A stretch of DNA of 64,000 nucleotides, taken from NCBI GenBank assembly GCA_040905865.1, contig JBBDQU010000022.1, forward strand, positions 62,001 through 126,000. The letters are read 5' to 3'. The DNA is from Alphaproteobacteria bacterium. Lineage in GTDB: Bacteria > Pseudomonadota > Alphaproteobacteria > UBA8366 > GCA-2717185. This document shows positions 24,578 to 34,144 of this stretch, one piece after another; positions within the stretch are counted from its first letter, which is position 1, and each line of letters opens with the position of its first letter. Position numbers and translations under genes: made by a program. The notes below the pieces were generated by a model. The model did no database searches, was not told the DNA's origin, and saw nothing but the letters and a program-made list of their open reading frames with translations.

Positions 24578-26317
24578 ATGCTGGTCTCGCTGCGCCGCTG
24601 CGCCTTTCTTATCGGTATCCTGCTTGTCGGCTGGGCGCCGTCGGGCGCTGCCCAGCACGCGGAGCCCGAAGCGGCAAGCGGGTTCACCCCGAAGCAGGCG
24701 GTTACCGCAAAATCCTTCATGGTCGCGGCCGCCAACCCGCTGGCGGCCCGGGCGGGTTACGACATTCTGAATCGCGGCGGCAGCGCCATCGACGCCGCCA
24801 TTGCGGTTCAGATGGTGCTGAATCTCGTCGAACCGCAGAGTTCCGGAATCGGCGGCGGGGGCTTCCTGCTGCACTGGGATGCGGCGGCAAAGTCGCTGGC
24901 CAGTTACGATGGTCGGGAAACCGCACCGGCCGCCGTGGGCGAAGACCTGTTCCTGGGACCTGACGGGGACCTCGTGGACCGGTGGGATGCCCGTGTCGGC
25001 GGCCGTTCGGTCGGGGTGCCGGGCGTTCTGCGGATGCTCGAAGCGGCGCACCGGGACCATGGCGTGCTGCCCTGGGCGGATCTCTTCACCCCGGCAATCG
25101 AACTGGCCGAAGCCGGTTTCGACATTTCACCCCGGCTGCACAGGCTGGCCGGCGAATCGAGACATCTGCAACGCTACCGCGCGGCGCGCGAATACCTGTT
25201 CGATGCCGCCGGAACGCCGCTGCCGGTCGGTCACCGGCTCGTCAACAGGCCGTTCGCGCGAACGCTGCGGCTGATCGCGGCGGAAGGCGCCGACGCTTTT
25301 TATACCGGCGCCATTGCGCACGACATTGTCGCCGCCATTGCGACGCCGGAAAATCCGGGGCTCATGACCCTGGCCGATCTGGCGGGTTATGAAGCGAAAC
25401 AGCGCGATCCGGTCTGCGCGCCCTATCGCCTCTATCGGATTTGCGGGATGGGGCCGCCATCGACCGGCGGGCTGACCGTCGCCATGATTCTCATGTTGCT
25501 GGAACCATTCGACCTGAAGGCGCTGGGCGCACGGTCGCCGGCAGCCGTGCATCTGTATACCCAGGCGGCGCGGCTCGCCTATGCGGACCGTAACCGGTAT
25601 ATGGGCGATGCGGATGTCACGCCGGTTCCGGCGAAATCCCTGCTGGACCCGGAATACCTGCGTCGGCGCGGCGCGCTGATCGATCCGGAAAAGGACATGG
25701 GTACAGCGCCGCCCGGCGACCTGCCCGAGCAGGCCGGACGCGGCGGCGAAACGGATGAGCAACCGTCCACATCGCATATGTCGATTGTCGATGCGCGGGG
25801 CAATGCGGTGTCGTTCACCACCTCCATCGCCATCGGTTTCGGGTCCCGCGTCATGGCGGGGGGGTTTTTCCTGAACAACCAGCTGACCGATTTCGCCTTC
25901 CGCCCGCGCAGGGATGGGGTGGCGCATATCAATCGCGCCGGGCCCGGCAAGCGGCCGCGCTCGTCCATGTCACCGACCCTGATTTTCGGCCCTGATGGCG
26001 AATTACGTCTTGCGGTCGGGTCGCCGGGTGGTACGAGTATCATCGGCTATGTCGCGAAGACGGTTATAGCGGTGCTGGACTGGGACATGGATATCCAGTC
26101 GGCTATTTCCCTGCCGCATTTCGCAAACAGAAACAGCAAGGATACGGAATTGGAAAAGGACACGGCGGCGGAAACCTATCGCGCCGCGCTGATGGCGCTG
26201 GGCCATGATATCGCCATTCGCAGCCATACGTCCGGCCTGCACGGCATCGAAGTCACGCCGCGCGGCCTGGTCGGCGGAGCCGATCCGCGCCGTGAAGGCG
26301 TGGTGATGGGGCGCTGA
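24578..26317 (+). CDS. ggt: Gamma-glutamyltransferase
   Basis: 579 residues with a Sec signal peptide ending GAAQ (about residue 25), indicating a periplasmic enzyme. The N-terminal motif GGSAIDAAIAVQMVLNLVEPQSSGIGGGGFLL is characteristic. The autocleavage site lies in EQPSTSHMSIVDARGNAVSFT (about residue 400), where the Thr in TSHMS would be the nucleophile of the mature small subunit. GPGKRPRSSMSPT follows, as in the active enzymes. It cleaves or transfers the gamma-glutamyl group of glutathione and related peptides. Its stop overlaps the next gene (TGATG). Confidence 0.95.
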   Translation: MLVSLRRCAFLIGILLVGWAPSGAAQHAEPEAASGFTPKQAVTAKSFMVAAANPLAARAGYDILNRGGSAIDAAIAVQMVLNLVEPQSSGIGGGGFLLHWDAAAKSLASYDGRETAPAAVGEDLFLGPDGDLVDRWDARVGGRSVGVPGVLRMLEAAHRDHGVLPWADLFTPAIELAEAGFDISPRLHRLAGESRHLQRYRAAREYLFDAAGTPLPVGHRLVNRPFARTLRLIAAEGADAFYTGAIAHDIVAAIATPENPGLMTLADLAGYEAKQRDPVCAPYRLYRICGMGPPSTGGLTVAMILMLLEPFDLKALGARSPAAVHLYTQAARLAYADRNRYMGDADVTPVPAKSLLDPEYLRRRGALIDPEKDMGTAPPGDLPEQAGRGGETDEQPSTSHMSIVDARGNAVSFTTSIAIGFGSRVMAGGFFLNNQLTDFAFRPRRDGVAHINRAGPGKRPRSSMSPTLIFGPDGELRLAVGSPGGTSIIGYVAKTVIAVLDWDMDIQSAISLPHFANRNSKDTELEKDTAAETYRAALMALGHDIAIRSHTSGLHGIEVTPRGLVGGADPRREGVVMGR

Positions 26318-27498
26318 TGACCATGTATCCTGCCATTCGCCTGCTGCCGGGGCGGCACAAGCGCGTCAAGACCGGCCATCCCTGGGTATTTTCCAACGAA
26401 ATCGCCCGGTCGGAAGCCGCGTTCGAAACCGGCGCCCTCGTTAATGTCGTCGGCGACAATGGTGAGAATTTCGGGACGGCGATATACAATCCGCACACGC
26501 TGCTGGCGGGCCGTATCGTGGACCGGCGGGGCGATGTCGCGCTGGATGCGGATTATTTCGAGGCTCGCCTGCGGGCTGCGCTGGTTTTACGTGACCGGAT
26601 GTTTTCCGAGCCCTATTACCGGCTGATCCATGCTGAAGCGGACGGGCTGCCGGGGCTGATCATCGACCGCTATGCCGACGCAGCGGTGATCCAGTTCAAC
26701 ACGGCGGGGATGGACCGGCTGACCGATACGGTGGTTGCCGCACTGGACCGGGTGTTTGCCGCCGGGACCGTCATCCTGCGCAATGACAGCGCCAGCCGCG
26801 AGATGGAAGGGCTTCCGAAAATTGTGACGGTGCTGCGGGGCGATGGCGACACGCCGGTTCTTGTGCGGGAAAATGGTGCGGAATTTACCACCCATCCCGC
26901 GGCCGGGCAGAAAACCGGCTGGTTCTATGACCAGCGGTCTAACCGCGGCTTCATCGCGTCCCTCGCCGCGAATGCCCGGATGATCGATGTCTTCTGCTAT
27001 GGCGGCGGGTTTGCGATCCAGGCGCTTCGGGCCGGCGCGGCAAGCGCGACGCTGGTCGACCGTTCCGCTACGGCGCTGGACGATGCCGCGGCATCGGCGG
27101 CGCGGAACGGCGTCGACAGCTGCTGCAGTGTCATCAAGGCTGATGCCTTTGAGGAAATGGAACGGCAGGATGCCGCCGGCGAGCGATACGATATTGTTGT
27201 CGCCGATCCGCCTGCCTTTGTCCGGACGCGCAAGGATATCGGGGCGGGCAGCCGCGTCTACCAGAAGATGGCGCGGCTGGCGGCGCGGCTTGTGGCGCCG
27301 GGCGGGATACTGTTCGTCGCGTCGTGTTCGCATCACATGACGCCCGACATGTTCCGCGAGGCGGTTCGCAAGGGAATTGGCGATGCCCGGCGTAGCGGCC
27401 GGATCCTGCGCGACGCGGGGGCCGGTCCCGACCATCCGGTTCATCCCCACCTGCCCGAATCGTCGTATCTGAAATCCCTCACCCTGGCGCTGGACTGA
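26317..27498 (+). CDS. rlmI: RlmI-type 23S rRNA (cytosine-C5) methyltransferase
   Basis: 393 residues; the start ATG overlaps the ggt stop by one base, so the two are translationally coupled. An N-terminal PUA domain (LLPGRHKRVKTGHPWVFSNEI) is followed by the RlmI central domain and a SAM-binding methyltransferase core: GWFYDQRSNRGF, IDVFCYGGGFAIQALRAGA and VADPPAFVR, with a late SCSHHM. RlmI methylates C1962 of 23S rRNA in E. coli. The SCSHHM cysteine fits the family catalytic motif. Confidence 0.9.
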   Translation: MTMYPAIRLLPGRHKRVKTGHPWVFSNEIARSEAAFETGALVNVVGDNGENFGTAIYNPHTLLAGRIVDRRGDVALDADYFEARLRAALVLRDRMFSEPYYRLIHAEADGLPGLIIDRYADAAVIQFNTAGMDRLTDTVVAALDRVFAAGTVILRNDSASREMEGLPKIVTVLRGDGDTPVLVRENGAEFTTHPAAGQKTGWFYDQRSNRGFIASLAANARMIDVFCYGGGFAIQALRAGAASATLVDRSATALDDAAASAARNGVDSCCSVIKADAFEEMERQDAAGERYDIVVADPPAFVRTRKDIGAGSRVYQKMARLAARLVAPGGILFVASCSHHMTPDMFREAVRKGIGDARRSGRILRDAGAGPDHPVHPHLPESSYLKSLTLALD

Positions 27499-27504
27499 TC
27501 CGGC

Positions 27505-28863
27505 TCACGCTATCGGTAGCGTCAGCCGGAAGGTCGTGCCGGTTTCGCCGGTGGCGTCGAGCTTGAGATCCCCGCCGTGATTGCGCATCAACTCCCGCGC
27601 AATGGCCAGACCGAGGCCTGTGCCACCGGCGCGGGCCGACCCTTCGAACGGTTCGAACAGCCGTTTGCGCGCCCGTTCGGGCATTCCGGGCCCGTTATCC
27701 TGCACCAGAAGGGCGACCATGCCGTTCGCAACATCGGAACGGATAATCACATCGGTTGCCCCGGCCTCCGCCGAGTTCTGCAATATATTGCCGAGGACCC
27801 GCAGAATCTGGCCGCGGTCCGCGTACACCGTCAGCGCGGCGTCCACCGCGCATTCGACGGTCATCGGATTGCCCTTCGACACATACCGGGTGGCCCGAAC
27901 GTCGGCGACGAGCGACGCCAGGGGAAACCGGCTGAACCGCATGGCGGTGTGGTCGTGGCGAACATAATCCAGCGTGTCGTCGCACAGGGCGACGGCGCGG
28001 TCTATCGCGGAAATCAGCGTCGGCGTGACGCGCCGGACTTCGGGATCCTCGCTGTTTTCCAGCCGGTCGGAGACCAGCAGGGCCGAGGACAGGATGCCGC
28101 GCAGGTCATGATTGATCTTTGCGACACCCGTGCCGAGCGCGGCAAGCCGACCCTTTTGCCGCAGGGAGGCGCGCAGGACGCCCTGCATGGCTGCAAGTTC
28201 GTGCTGGGCGACACCAATTTCATCGCTGCGCGTCGACGGTTCGATAATATTGCGCAGGTCATCCGGGTCTTCGCGAAAGCGGGTCATGCTTTCGGTGATC
28301 CGGCGCATCGGCCGAACCATCAGCCAGTGCAGAGAAAGATAGACCAGTCCCGCAGTAAACAGCGATATTACCAGCGAAAGCAGGAAAACGCGCCAGCCAA
28401 AGGCTATCAGCGCCGCCTGCAGGGGCCGTTCCTCGATAACCACCTCGATAATCGTTTCGGAATCCTGCGGCGACGGACCGATGATACGCACTACCCGGGC
28501 TTCCGTCCGGCTCAGCACCATGAGCGCGTCCATGATGAGTTCGACCGGACCGCGTTCCACAAGGTCAATCGTTTCCTGCAATGGCGGAGGTGTATCCCTG
28601 GCCAGGACGAGTTTCGCCCCGCCACGGTGAACGTTTATTGCATAGGCGTCCACGTGCGCCAGCAATTCCTCGCGCATCCGGTCATCGACCATGCCTTCCG
28701 GCGCGACGTCCAGCGCCAGGATGGCCAGATGCGCCGCGCTCAGCCGTTCCGTCAGCCAGTCATGGTAGAACCGCGCCACGGACGGCACGAAGATCATAAT
28801 TTCCGCGACCATGACAAACAGAACGGTCAGAACCAGAAGGCGTGCTGAAAGGCTGCGCATCAT
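27505..28863 (-). CDS. Orphan sensor histidine kinase (HAMP-HisKA-HATPase)
   Basis: 452 residues. TM1 (about 8-30), a periplasmic loop of about 130 residues and TM2 (about 162-185) are followed by a HAMP domain (MVRPMRRITESMTRF), then the H box AKINHDLRGILSSALL (phosphoacceptor His about residue 256). The ATP-binding domain carries the N box NILQNSAEAGA, DNGPGMPERARKRLFEPF and GTGLGLAIARELM. There is no response regulator beside it. A second in-frame Met follows the first. It lies 64 bases downstream of the TVP38-like gene on the same strand. The signal is unknown. Confidence 0.9.
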   Translation of the reverse strand: MMRSLSARLLVLTVLFVMVAEIMIFVPSVARFYHDWLTERLSAAHLAILALDVAPEGMVDDRMREELLAHVDAYAINVHRGGAKLVLARDTPPPLQETIDLVERGPVELIMDALMVLSRTEARVVRIIGPSPQDSETIIEVVIEERPLQAALIAFGWRVFLLSLVISLFTAGLVYLSLHWLMVRPMRRITESMTRFREDPDDLRNIIEPSTRSDEIGVAQHELAAMQGVLRASLRQKGRLAALGTGVAKINHDLRGILSSALLVSDRLENSEDPEVRRVTPTLISAIDRAVALCDDTLDYVRHDHTAMRFSRFPLASLVADVRATRYVSKGNPMTVECAVDAALTVYADRGQILRVLGNILQNSAEAGATDVIIRSDVANGMVALLVQDNGPGMPERARKRLFEPFEGSARAGGTGLGLAIARELMRNHGGDLKLDATGETGTTFRLTLPIA

Positions 28864-28927
28864 GGTTTCTACTTCACCTGTTCACGCGATGCGCCGACGA
28901 TCATCCGCCTGGGGCTGTGCCGGTTCG

Positions 28928-29680
28928 TCAACTGCCCCGCCGCTTCGCTTTCAGCTTCTTGTACAGGATCGGCGCGAGTGACAGAAGCGCCAAGCCGGAC
29001 AGGGCCAGGACGATATCCGGTGTCAGGATTCCCGACACCGTAAAGGGTTTGCCGCTGTCGAAGATGCTGCCCAGCCCGGCGCCGACCTGCGCGAAAACCA
29101 CCGTGCCGGGGATGATGCCGATCAGCGTGGCGGGGATATAGGTCCGAAGCGATACGCCGAGGAAAGCCGGAACCAGGTTGACCACGAAAAACGGAAACAG
29201 CGGTATCAGCCGAAGGACGAGCAGATAGCTGAAGGCATTTTCCCGGAAGCCGGCTTCCATTTTCCGCAGCGAGGGGCCCATGCGGCGGCGCAGGGCGTCA
29301 CCCAGGGCTGTTCTGGCAATCAGAAACAGCAAGGTTGCACCGATTGTCGCGGAAATCACGACATAGCCGGTACCCAGAAATGGTCCGAAAAGGAACCCGC
29401 CAGTAATTGTCAGAAAGGCGCCCCCCGGCAGGGAGAAGGCGACAACGACGATATACACGACGGAATACAGCAGTGCGGCAGCGATGGAATATCGCTCGAC
29501 CAGATCGAGCAGGATTTCGCGGTTTTCGCGCAACAGATCGAAACTGAAATAGGCGTCCAGCCCGAAGGCGTAATAGGCGCCCAGCCCCGCGAGCAACAGG
29601 GCAACCGGCCAAAAGCGTCTGATGCCGAATGGCGAGTTTCCGCCTCCTTTCGACTGTGAATCGGCATATGGATCGTTCAC
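28928..29680 (-). CDS. TVP38/TMEM64 (DedA/VTT-domain) membrane protein
   Basis: 250 residues from a GTG at 29680 with GGAAGGA upstream at good spacing; an ATG 90 bases upstream would add a charged extension of unlikely value. Several membrane segments flank the VTT signature: FSLPGGAFLTITGGFLFGPFLG, then RENAFSYLLVLRLIPLFPFFVVNLVPAFLG and TLIGIIPGTVVFAQVGAGLG. Members of this superfamily are implicated in lipid or polyprenyl-phosphate scrambling and membrane homeostasis, but this one is not specifically assigned. It shares its strand with the histidine kinase downstream. Confidence 0.87.
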   Translation of the reverse strand: MNDPYADSQSKGGGNSPFGIRRFWPVALLLAGLGAYYAFGLDAYFSFDLLRENREILLDLVERYSIAAALLYSVVYIVVVAFSLPGGAFLTITGGFLFGPFLGTGYVVISATIGATLLFLIARTALGDALRRRMGPSLRKMEAGFRENAFSYLLVLRLIPLFPFFVVNLVPAFLGVSLRTYIPATLIGIIPGTVVFAQVGAGLGSIFDSGKPFTVSGILTPDIVLALSGLALLSLAPILYKKLKAKRRGS

Positions 29681-29840
29681 GTGATATCTGTCCTTCCCGA
29701 ATCGCCGCCATGCCCGGGTCCCGCATGCCCGTTTCATGGCCCGGGCCGAGTTGTAGCAGACCGACCGCACCGGATTGACTTGATGTAACGCACAATTTAT
29801 ACAGCGGCCAGATTTTCAAGCCAGAATTCGGAGAGCCACC

Positions 29841-29975
29841 GTGAAACGCACCTTTCAGCCCAGTCGTCTTGTCCGTAAGCGGCGCCACGGGTTTCGTAGC
29901 CGGATGGCCACAACCGGCGGCCGTACAGTCCTCGCGCGGCGCCGTGCGAGAGGCCGTAAGCGCCTCTCTGCCTGA
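29841..29975 (+). CDS. rpmH: 50S ribosomal protein L34
   Basis: 44 residues, the usual size, from a GTG start preceded by GGAGAG. The sequence [26 protein letters not shown], then [17 protein letters not shown], is a full L34. It heads the conserved rpmH-rnpA-yidD-yidC operon. The GTG start and small size make it easy to miss. Confidence 0.97.
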   Translation: MKRTFQPSRLVRKRRHGFRSRMATTGGRTVLARRRARGRKRLSA

Positions 29976-30000
29976 ACGCCAGCCGCCAAGATTGTAGCGC

Positions 30001-30354
30001 ATGCGCACGCCGTACGACCGTTTGAAGCGGCGTGCGGATTTTGTGCGTGTCACGAGGGCGCGCCAGAGTTCTGCGGCATCGGGGCTGGTGTTGCAGGTGC
30101 TGGCGCACCAGGCGTCCGATAGCGCCCTGCGCGTCGGTATCACGGCGAGCCGCAAGACCGGAAACGCGGTTCAGCGGAATCGGGCCAAGCGACGCTTGCG
30201 GGCGCTTGCGGAACAGGTTATGCCCCGCCATGCGAAGCGGGGCCATGACTACGTAATGATAGCACGACACAATACGGCCGTCCGGCCATTCGATGAATTG
30301 ATAAGGGACCTTGAATCGGTATTGAAGCGGCTCAAGGTATGGCGGGATGGATAG
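30001..30354 (+). CDS. rnpA: Ribonuclease P protein component
   Basis: 117 residues. The basic protein subunit of RNase P binds the 5' leader of pre-tRNA. The RNR motif region ([22 protein letters not shown], about 46-67) and the N-terminal [10 protein letters not shown] are present. It overlaps the start of yidD by 8 bases and follows rpmH by 25 bases. Confidence 0.96.
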   Translation: MRTPYDRLKRRADFVRVTRARQSSAASGLVLQVLAHQASDSALRVGITASRKTGNAVQRNRAKRRLRALAEQVMPRHAKRGHDYVMIARHNTAVRPFDELIRDLESVLKRLKVWRDG

Positions 30355-30655
30355 ACACGTGGAGACGGACCGGATACCGGTCCCGGCAACCCTTGCGGCG
30401 CGCGCGCTGCGACTTCTGATTCGGATCTATCAATTGGTTGTGTCGCCGCTGCTACCGGCGCATTGCCGGTATTGGCCGACCTGCTCGAATTATGCAAAAA
30501 CCGCGATACACGATCACGGGGCGCTGGCGGGCGGATGGCTGGCCGTTCGGCGGCTTGGGCGATGCCATCCCTGGGGCGGCAGCGGTTATGATCCGGTCCC
30601 GGAACGCCGCAAGACGCGCGCCCACCGAAAAGGCGAATGGGAACAACACGTATGA
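30347..30655 (+). CDS. yidD: Membrane protein insertion efficiency factor
   Basis: 102 residues. YidD family signature: [28 protein letters not shown], then [33 protein letters not shown]. The cysteines typical of the family are present (CRYWPTC, RCHPW). It assists YidC-dependent insertion at the inner membrane. Start overlaps rnpA and stop overlaps yidC (ATGA), so the operon is tightly coupled. Confidence 0.95.
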   Translation: MDRHVETDRIPVPATLAARALRLLIRIYQLVVSPLLPAHCRYWPTCSNYAKTAIHDHGALAGGWLAVRRLGRCHPWGGSGYDPVPERRKTRAHRKGEWEQHV

Positions 30656-32475
30656 GTGATCAGAGAAACGTTCTTGTGGCCATCGTCATTTCCATCATGA
30701 TTCTGGTGGGCTGGAATTATTTTATCGAGGCGCCGAAACAGGAACAGCGCCAACAGGCGCAGCAACAGCAGCAACAGCAGAATCAGGCGGGGCAGATCGG
30801 TCAGCCCGGCGGTCAGCAATTGACCCCGACTCTGCCGGATGGCACACCCGCACCCATGATACCGGTGGGACCGGGTCCGAATCTCGACGCGGCGGGCGTG
30901 GCAACACCGGCCCCCGACGCGATGCAGAGCCGGGCTGCGGCGTTGTCGCAGACTCCCCGCGTCAGGGTTGATTCGCCCCGGGTTCGGGGATCCATTTCCC
31001 TGCAGGGCGCCCGGATCGACGATCTGGTGCTGAAGGACTATCGCGAGACCCTCGATCCGGACAGCGCGAATATCGTCCTGCTGCATCCGACAAAGGGCGA
31101 CACGCCCTATTACGCGAGCTTCGGATGGATCGGCCCGAAGGAAATCGTCCTGCCGTCCTTCGATACGGTGTGGCAGGCGAGCGGTTCCGTGTTGTCCGCG
31201 CAATCGCCCGTCACGTTGTCGTGGGACAATGGCGCCGGCCTGCTGTTCGAACAGATATTTTCAATCGACGAGAATTACATGATCCGGAACGTGCAGCGCG
31301 TCCGGAATTCCACGGGAACCCCGGTGACCCTTACGCCATTCGGGCTGATTTCGCGGACCGGGACTCCCAATATAGAGGGTTTTTTCATCCTGCATGAGGG
31401 CCCCATCGGTGTCCTGGACGAGATTTTGCATGAAATTGACTACGAGGATTTGCGCGACAAGGGCGCGCAGCAGTTCGATGTCACCAGCGGCTGGCTCGGG
31501 ATAACCGACAAGTACTGGCTGGTCGCGCTGATTCCCGACAACAGCGGACCGGTCAAGGTACGATACATCGCGGATATGAAGGGCCCCCGGCCGCTTTATC
31601 AGACGGATTACGTTTCTGCTGCGCAGACGGTCCCGGCGGGCGGGTCGACCGAGACGTCGAGCCATCTGTTCGCGGGCGCCAAGGAAGTGCGTCTTCTGGA
31701 CAAATATGAAGCCGAACAGGGCATTTACGATTTTGACAAGGCGGTCGATTTCGGCTGGCTCTATTATCTCACGAAACCGATTTTCTATGCGATCGACTGG
31801 CTGTACGGCCATCTGGGGAATTTCGGGCTGGCAATTCTGGCGCTGACCGTTTTCGTGAAGCTGCTGTTTTTCCCGCTTGCCAACAAGTCCTATGTCTCGA
31901 TGAGCAAGATGAAGCTCCTGCAGCCGCGCCTGCTCGAACTGCGCGAGAAATATGGCGACGACCGGGCGAAACTGAACCAGGAAATGATGGCGCTGTACAA
32001 GAAGGAAGGCGCCAATCCGGCGGCCGGCTGTCTGCCGATTCTTGTTCAGATCCCGGTTTTCTTTGCCCTCTACAAGGTGCTGTTCGTCAATATCGAGATG
32101 CGGCATGCGCCGTTCTTCGGCTGGATTCATGATCTTTCCGCCCCGGATCCGGCGGGTATCCTGACCGGATTCGGTTTCTTCCCCTGGGATGTTCCGGCCG
32201 TTCTCACGCTCGCCAATATCGGTATCTGGCCGCTCATCATGGGCCTGACCATGTATCTGCAGCAGAAGCTGAACCCGGCCCCCACCGATCCGGTGCAGGC
32301 CAAGGTGTTCATGTTCATGCCGCTGATCTTCATGTTCATGCTGGCCGGTTTCCCGGCAGGGCTGGTTATTTACTGGGCCTGGAACAATACGCTGTCGATT
32401 GCCCAGCAATATGTGATCATGCGCCGCCAGGGTGTCGCGATTGGCGGCGGCTCCACCAAGGGAAAGACAAGCTGA
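30652..32475 (+). CDS. yidC: Membrane protein insertase YidC
   Basis: 607 residues from the ATG at 30652, which overlaps the yidD stop (ATGA); an ATG 15 bases earlier is possible. The first membrane segment ([18 protein letters not shown]) is followed by a Gln-rich linker, a periplasmic P1 beta domain (about 100-360) and the Oxa1-like core of five helices ([30 protein letters not shown] to [19 protein letters not shown]). It inserts inner-membrane proteins alone or with SecYEG. Confidence 0.97.
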   Translation: MSDQRNVLVAIVISIMILVGWNYFIEAPKQEQRQQAQQQQQQQNQAGQIGQPGGQQLTPTLPDGTPAPMIPVGPGPNLDAAGVATPAPDAMQSRAAALSQTPRVRVDSPRVRGSISLQGARIDDLVLKDYRETLDPDSANIVLLHPTKGDTPYYASFGWIGPKEIVLPSFDTVWQASGSVLSAQSPVTLSWDNGAGLLFEQIFSIDENYMIRNVQRVRNSTGTPVTLTPFGLISRTGTPNIEGFFILHEGPIGVLDEILHEIDYEDLRDKGAQQFDVTSGWLGITDKYWLVALIPDNSGPVKVRYIADMKGPRPLYQTDYVSAAQTVPAGGSTETSSHLFAGAKEVRLLDKYEAEQGIYDFDKAVDFGWLYYLTKPIFYAIDWLYGHLGNFGLAILALTVFVKLLFFPLANKSYVSMSKMKLLQPRLLELREKYGDDRAKLNQEMMALYKKEGANPAAGCLPILVQIPVFFALYKVLFVNIEMRHAPFFGWIHDLSAPDPAGILTGFGFFPWDVPAVLTLANIGIWPLIMGLTMYLQQKLNPAPTDPVQAKVFMFMPLIFMFMLAGFPAGLVIYWAWNNTLSIAQQYVIMRRQGVAIGGGSTKGKTS

Positions 32476-33122
32476 CCTTCGAATTTTCTGACGCGGAAAT
32501 CGAGGAGGGACGGCTCCTTTTTGCGCAGCAGTGCGACTTCGTCATGGGCGTGGCCAGTCTTGCGGGACTGCCGCCCGACGGCTTGGCCGAAGTCGCTTTT
32601 GCCGGCCGTTCCAATGTCGGAAAATCGAGCCTCGTGAATGCGCTGACCGGCCGCAAGACGCTGGCCCGGACAAGCAATTCGCCGGGCCGCACGCAACAGA
32701 TCAATTTTTTCGATCTCGGCGGCAGGCTCATGCTGGTCGACCTGCCGGGATACGGCTATGCGCGCGCGGCGAAATCGGACGTGCATGCCTGGACCAGCCT
32801 GGTCCGCGACTACCTGCGTGGCCGCGTTGGTTTGCGGCGGATATGCCTGCTGATCGACAGCCGTCATGGCCTGAAGGCAAATGACGCGGAAATCATGGAT
32901 ATGCTGGACAAGGCGGCGGTGCCCTATCAGATCGTTCTGACGAAAACGGACAAGGTAAAAGCGGGCGCCCTGTCGGCGTGCGTCGCCGATATCACCGGTA
33001 AACTGAAAAAACGCGCGGCCGCCATTCCGGAAATTCTGGTGACCAGTTCGCGCACCGGTGACGGCGTCGCCGAAATGCGGACGGTTTTGTCGATGGTGGC
33101 GGCGCCAAAGCCTTTGCTGTAA
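32472..33122 (+). CDS. engB: Ribosome-biogenesis GTPase YihA/EngB, with apparent CTG start
   Basis: 216 residues if started at CTG 32472, which overlaps the yidC stop (CTGA); 192 if started at the first ATG, 32544. The 24 codons between them read [23 protein letters not shown], which resembles the normal N-terminus of alphaproteobacterial EngB and completes the first beta strand. There is no ATG, GTG or TTG in frame to supply it, while GGGAAAG lies just upstream of the CTG. The G motifs are intact: AGRSNVGKSSL (G1), DLPGYG (G3), LTKTDK (G4), and the TSNSPGRTQQINFF switch. It assists 50S subunit assembly. The start is the only uncertain point. Confidence 0.9.
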   Translation: MTFEFSDAEIEEGRLLFAQQCDFVMGVASLAGLPPDGLAEVAFAGRSNVGKSSLVNALTGRKTLARTSNSPGRTQQINFFDLGGRLMLVDLPGYGYARAAKSDVHAWTSLVRDYLRGRVGLRRICLLIDSRHGLKANDAEIMDMLDKAAVPYQIVLTKTDKVKAGALSACVADITGKLKKRAAAIPEILVTSSRTGDGVAEMRTVLSMVAAPKPLL

Positions 33123-33167
33123 AATTTACGACCGCAGCGTCATTGCTGCCGCAATCGGGACGGAAAC

Positions 33168-34076
33168 ATGAACGACAGCAGTAAAATTCAGCGCGAAGAA
33201 TGGCTTGCGAAGGCCGATATCCTGACCGAGGCGCTACCCTATATGCGGCAATATGCCGGCCAGACCATCGTCGTCAAATATGGCGGCCATGCGATGGGCG
33301 ATGCCGCGCTGTCCAGCGCCTTCGCACGCGATGTCGTGCTGCTGAAGCAGGTCGGTCTTCATCCGGTTGTAGTGCATGGCGGCGGCCCGCAGATCGGGGC
33401 GATGCTGGAACGGCTGAAAATCAAAAGCGAATTCGTCGACGGATTGCGGGTGACGGATGCGGCAACGGTTGAAATCGTGGAAATGGTCCTGTCCGGCAGT
33501 ATCAACAAGGAAATTGTTGCGGCAATTGCCGGCGCCGGCGGGCGTGCGGCAGGTCTGTCCGGCAAGGACGCCGGGCTGATTCAGGCGACCAAGCTGACGC
33601 GGACGACCCGCGACGAGGATTCCAGTATCGAGCGTGTGCTCGACCTTGGATTCGTGGGCCAGCCGACCAGGATCGACCCCCGTATCCTGAACGTATTTGC
33701 CTCGTCCGAGATAATACCCGTGATCGCGCCACTCGGGCTGGGCGCGGATGGTGAAACCTTCAATATCAATGCGGATACGGCGGCGGGCGCCATCGCCATC
33801 GCCACAGGGGCGTCGAGGCTTCTGCTGCTGACGGATGTCGAAGGCGTTCTGGACAAGAACAGGGTCCTGATCAAGGAAATGAATGTCGCGGAAGCCCGCG
33901 CCCGCATGGCGGACGGCACCCTGACCGGCGGCATGATCCCGAAGGTCGAAACCTGCATCGAGGCGATTGAAGGGGGGGTCGAGGCGGCCGTCATCGTCGA
34001 TGGACGGACGCTGCATGCGACCCTGCTGGAAATATTTACGGCGCATGGTTCCGGCACGATGATCCGCAACGGCTGA
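33168..34076 (+). CDS. argB: Acetylglutamate kinase
   Basis: 302 residues. Amino-acid kinase family enzyme of arginine synthesis that phosphorylates N-acetylglutamate. Seen: [51 protein letters not shown] and LTDVEGVLD, with [10 protein letters not shown] near the end. It follows engB by 45 bases, the usual alphaproteobacterial order, and ends the housekeeping operon. Confidence 0.96.
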   Translation: MNDSSKIQREEWLAKADILTEALPYMRQYAGQTIVVKYGGHAMGDAALSSAFARDVVLLKQVGLHPVVVHGGGPQIGAMLERLKIKSEFVDGLRVTDAATVEIVEMVLSGSINKEIVAAIAGAGGRAAGLSGKDAGLIQATKLTRTTRDEDSSIERVLDLGFVGQPTRIDPRILNVFASSEIIPVIAPLGLGADGETFNINADTAAGAIAIATGASRLLLLTDVEGVLDKNRVLIKEMNVAEARARMADGTLTGGMIPKVETCIEAIEGGVEAAVIVDGRTLHATLLEIFTAHGSGTMIRNG

Positions 34077-34144
34077 AGCAGGTCGGGTTTTCGCGTCCGG
34101 AACAGCCGTTCCAGAGAACCGGCGGCTTTATCCCATTGCCCGGA

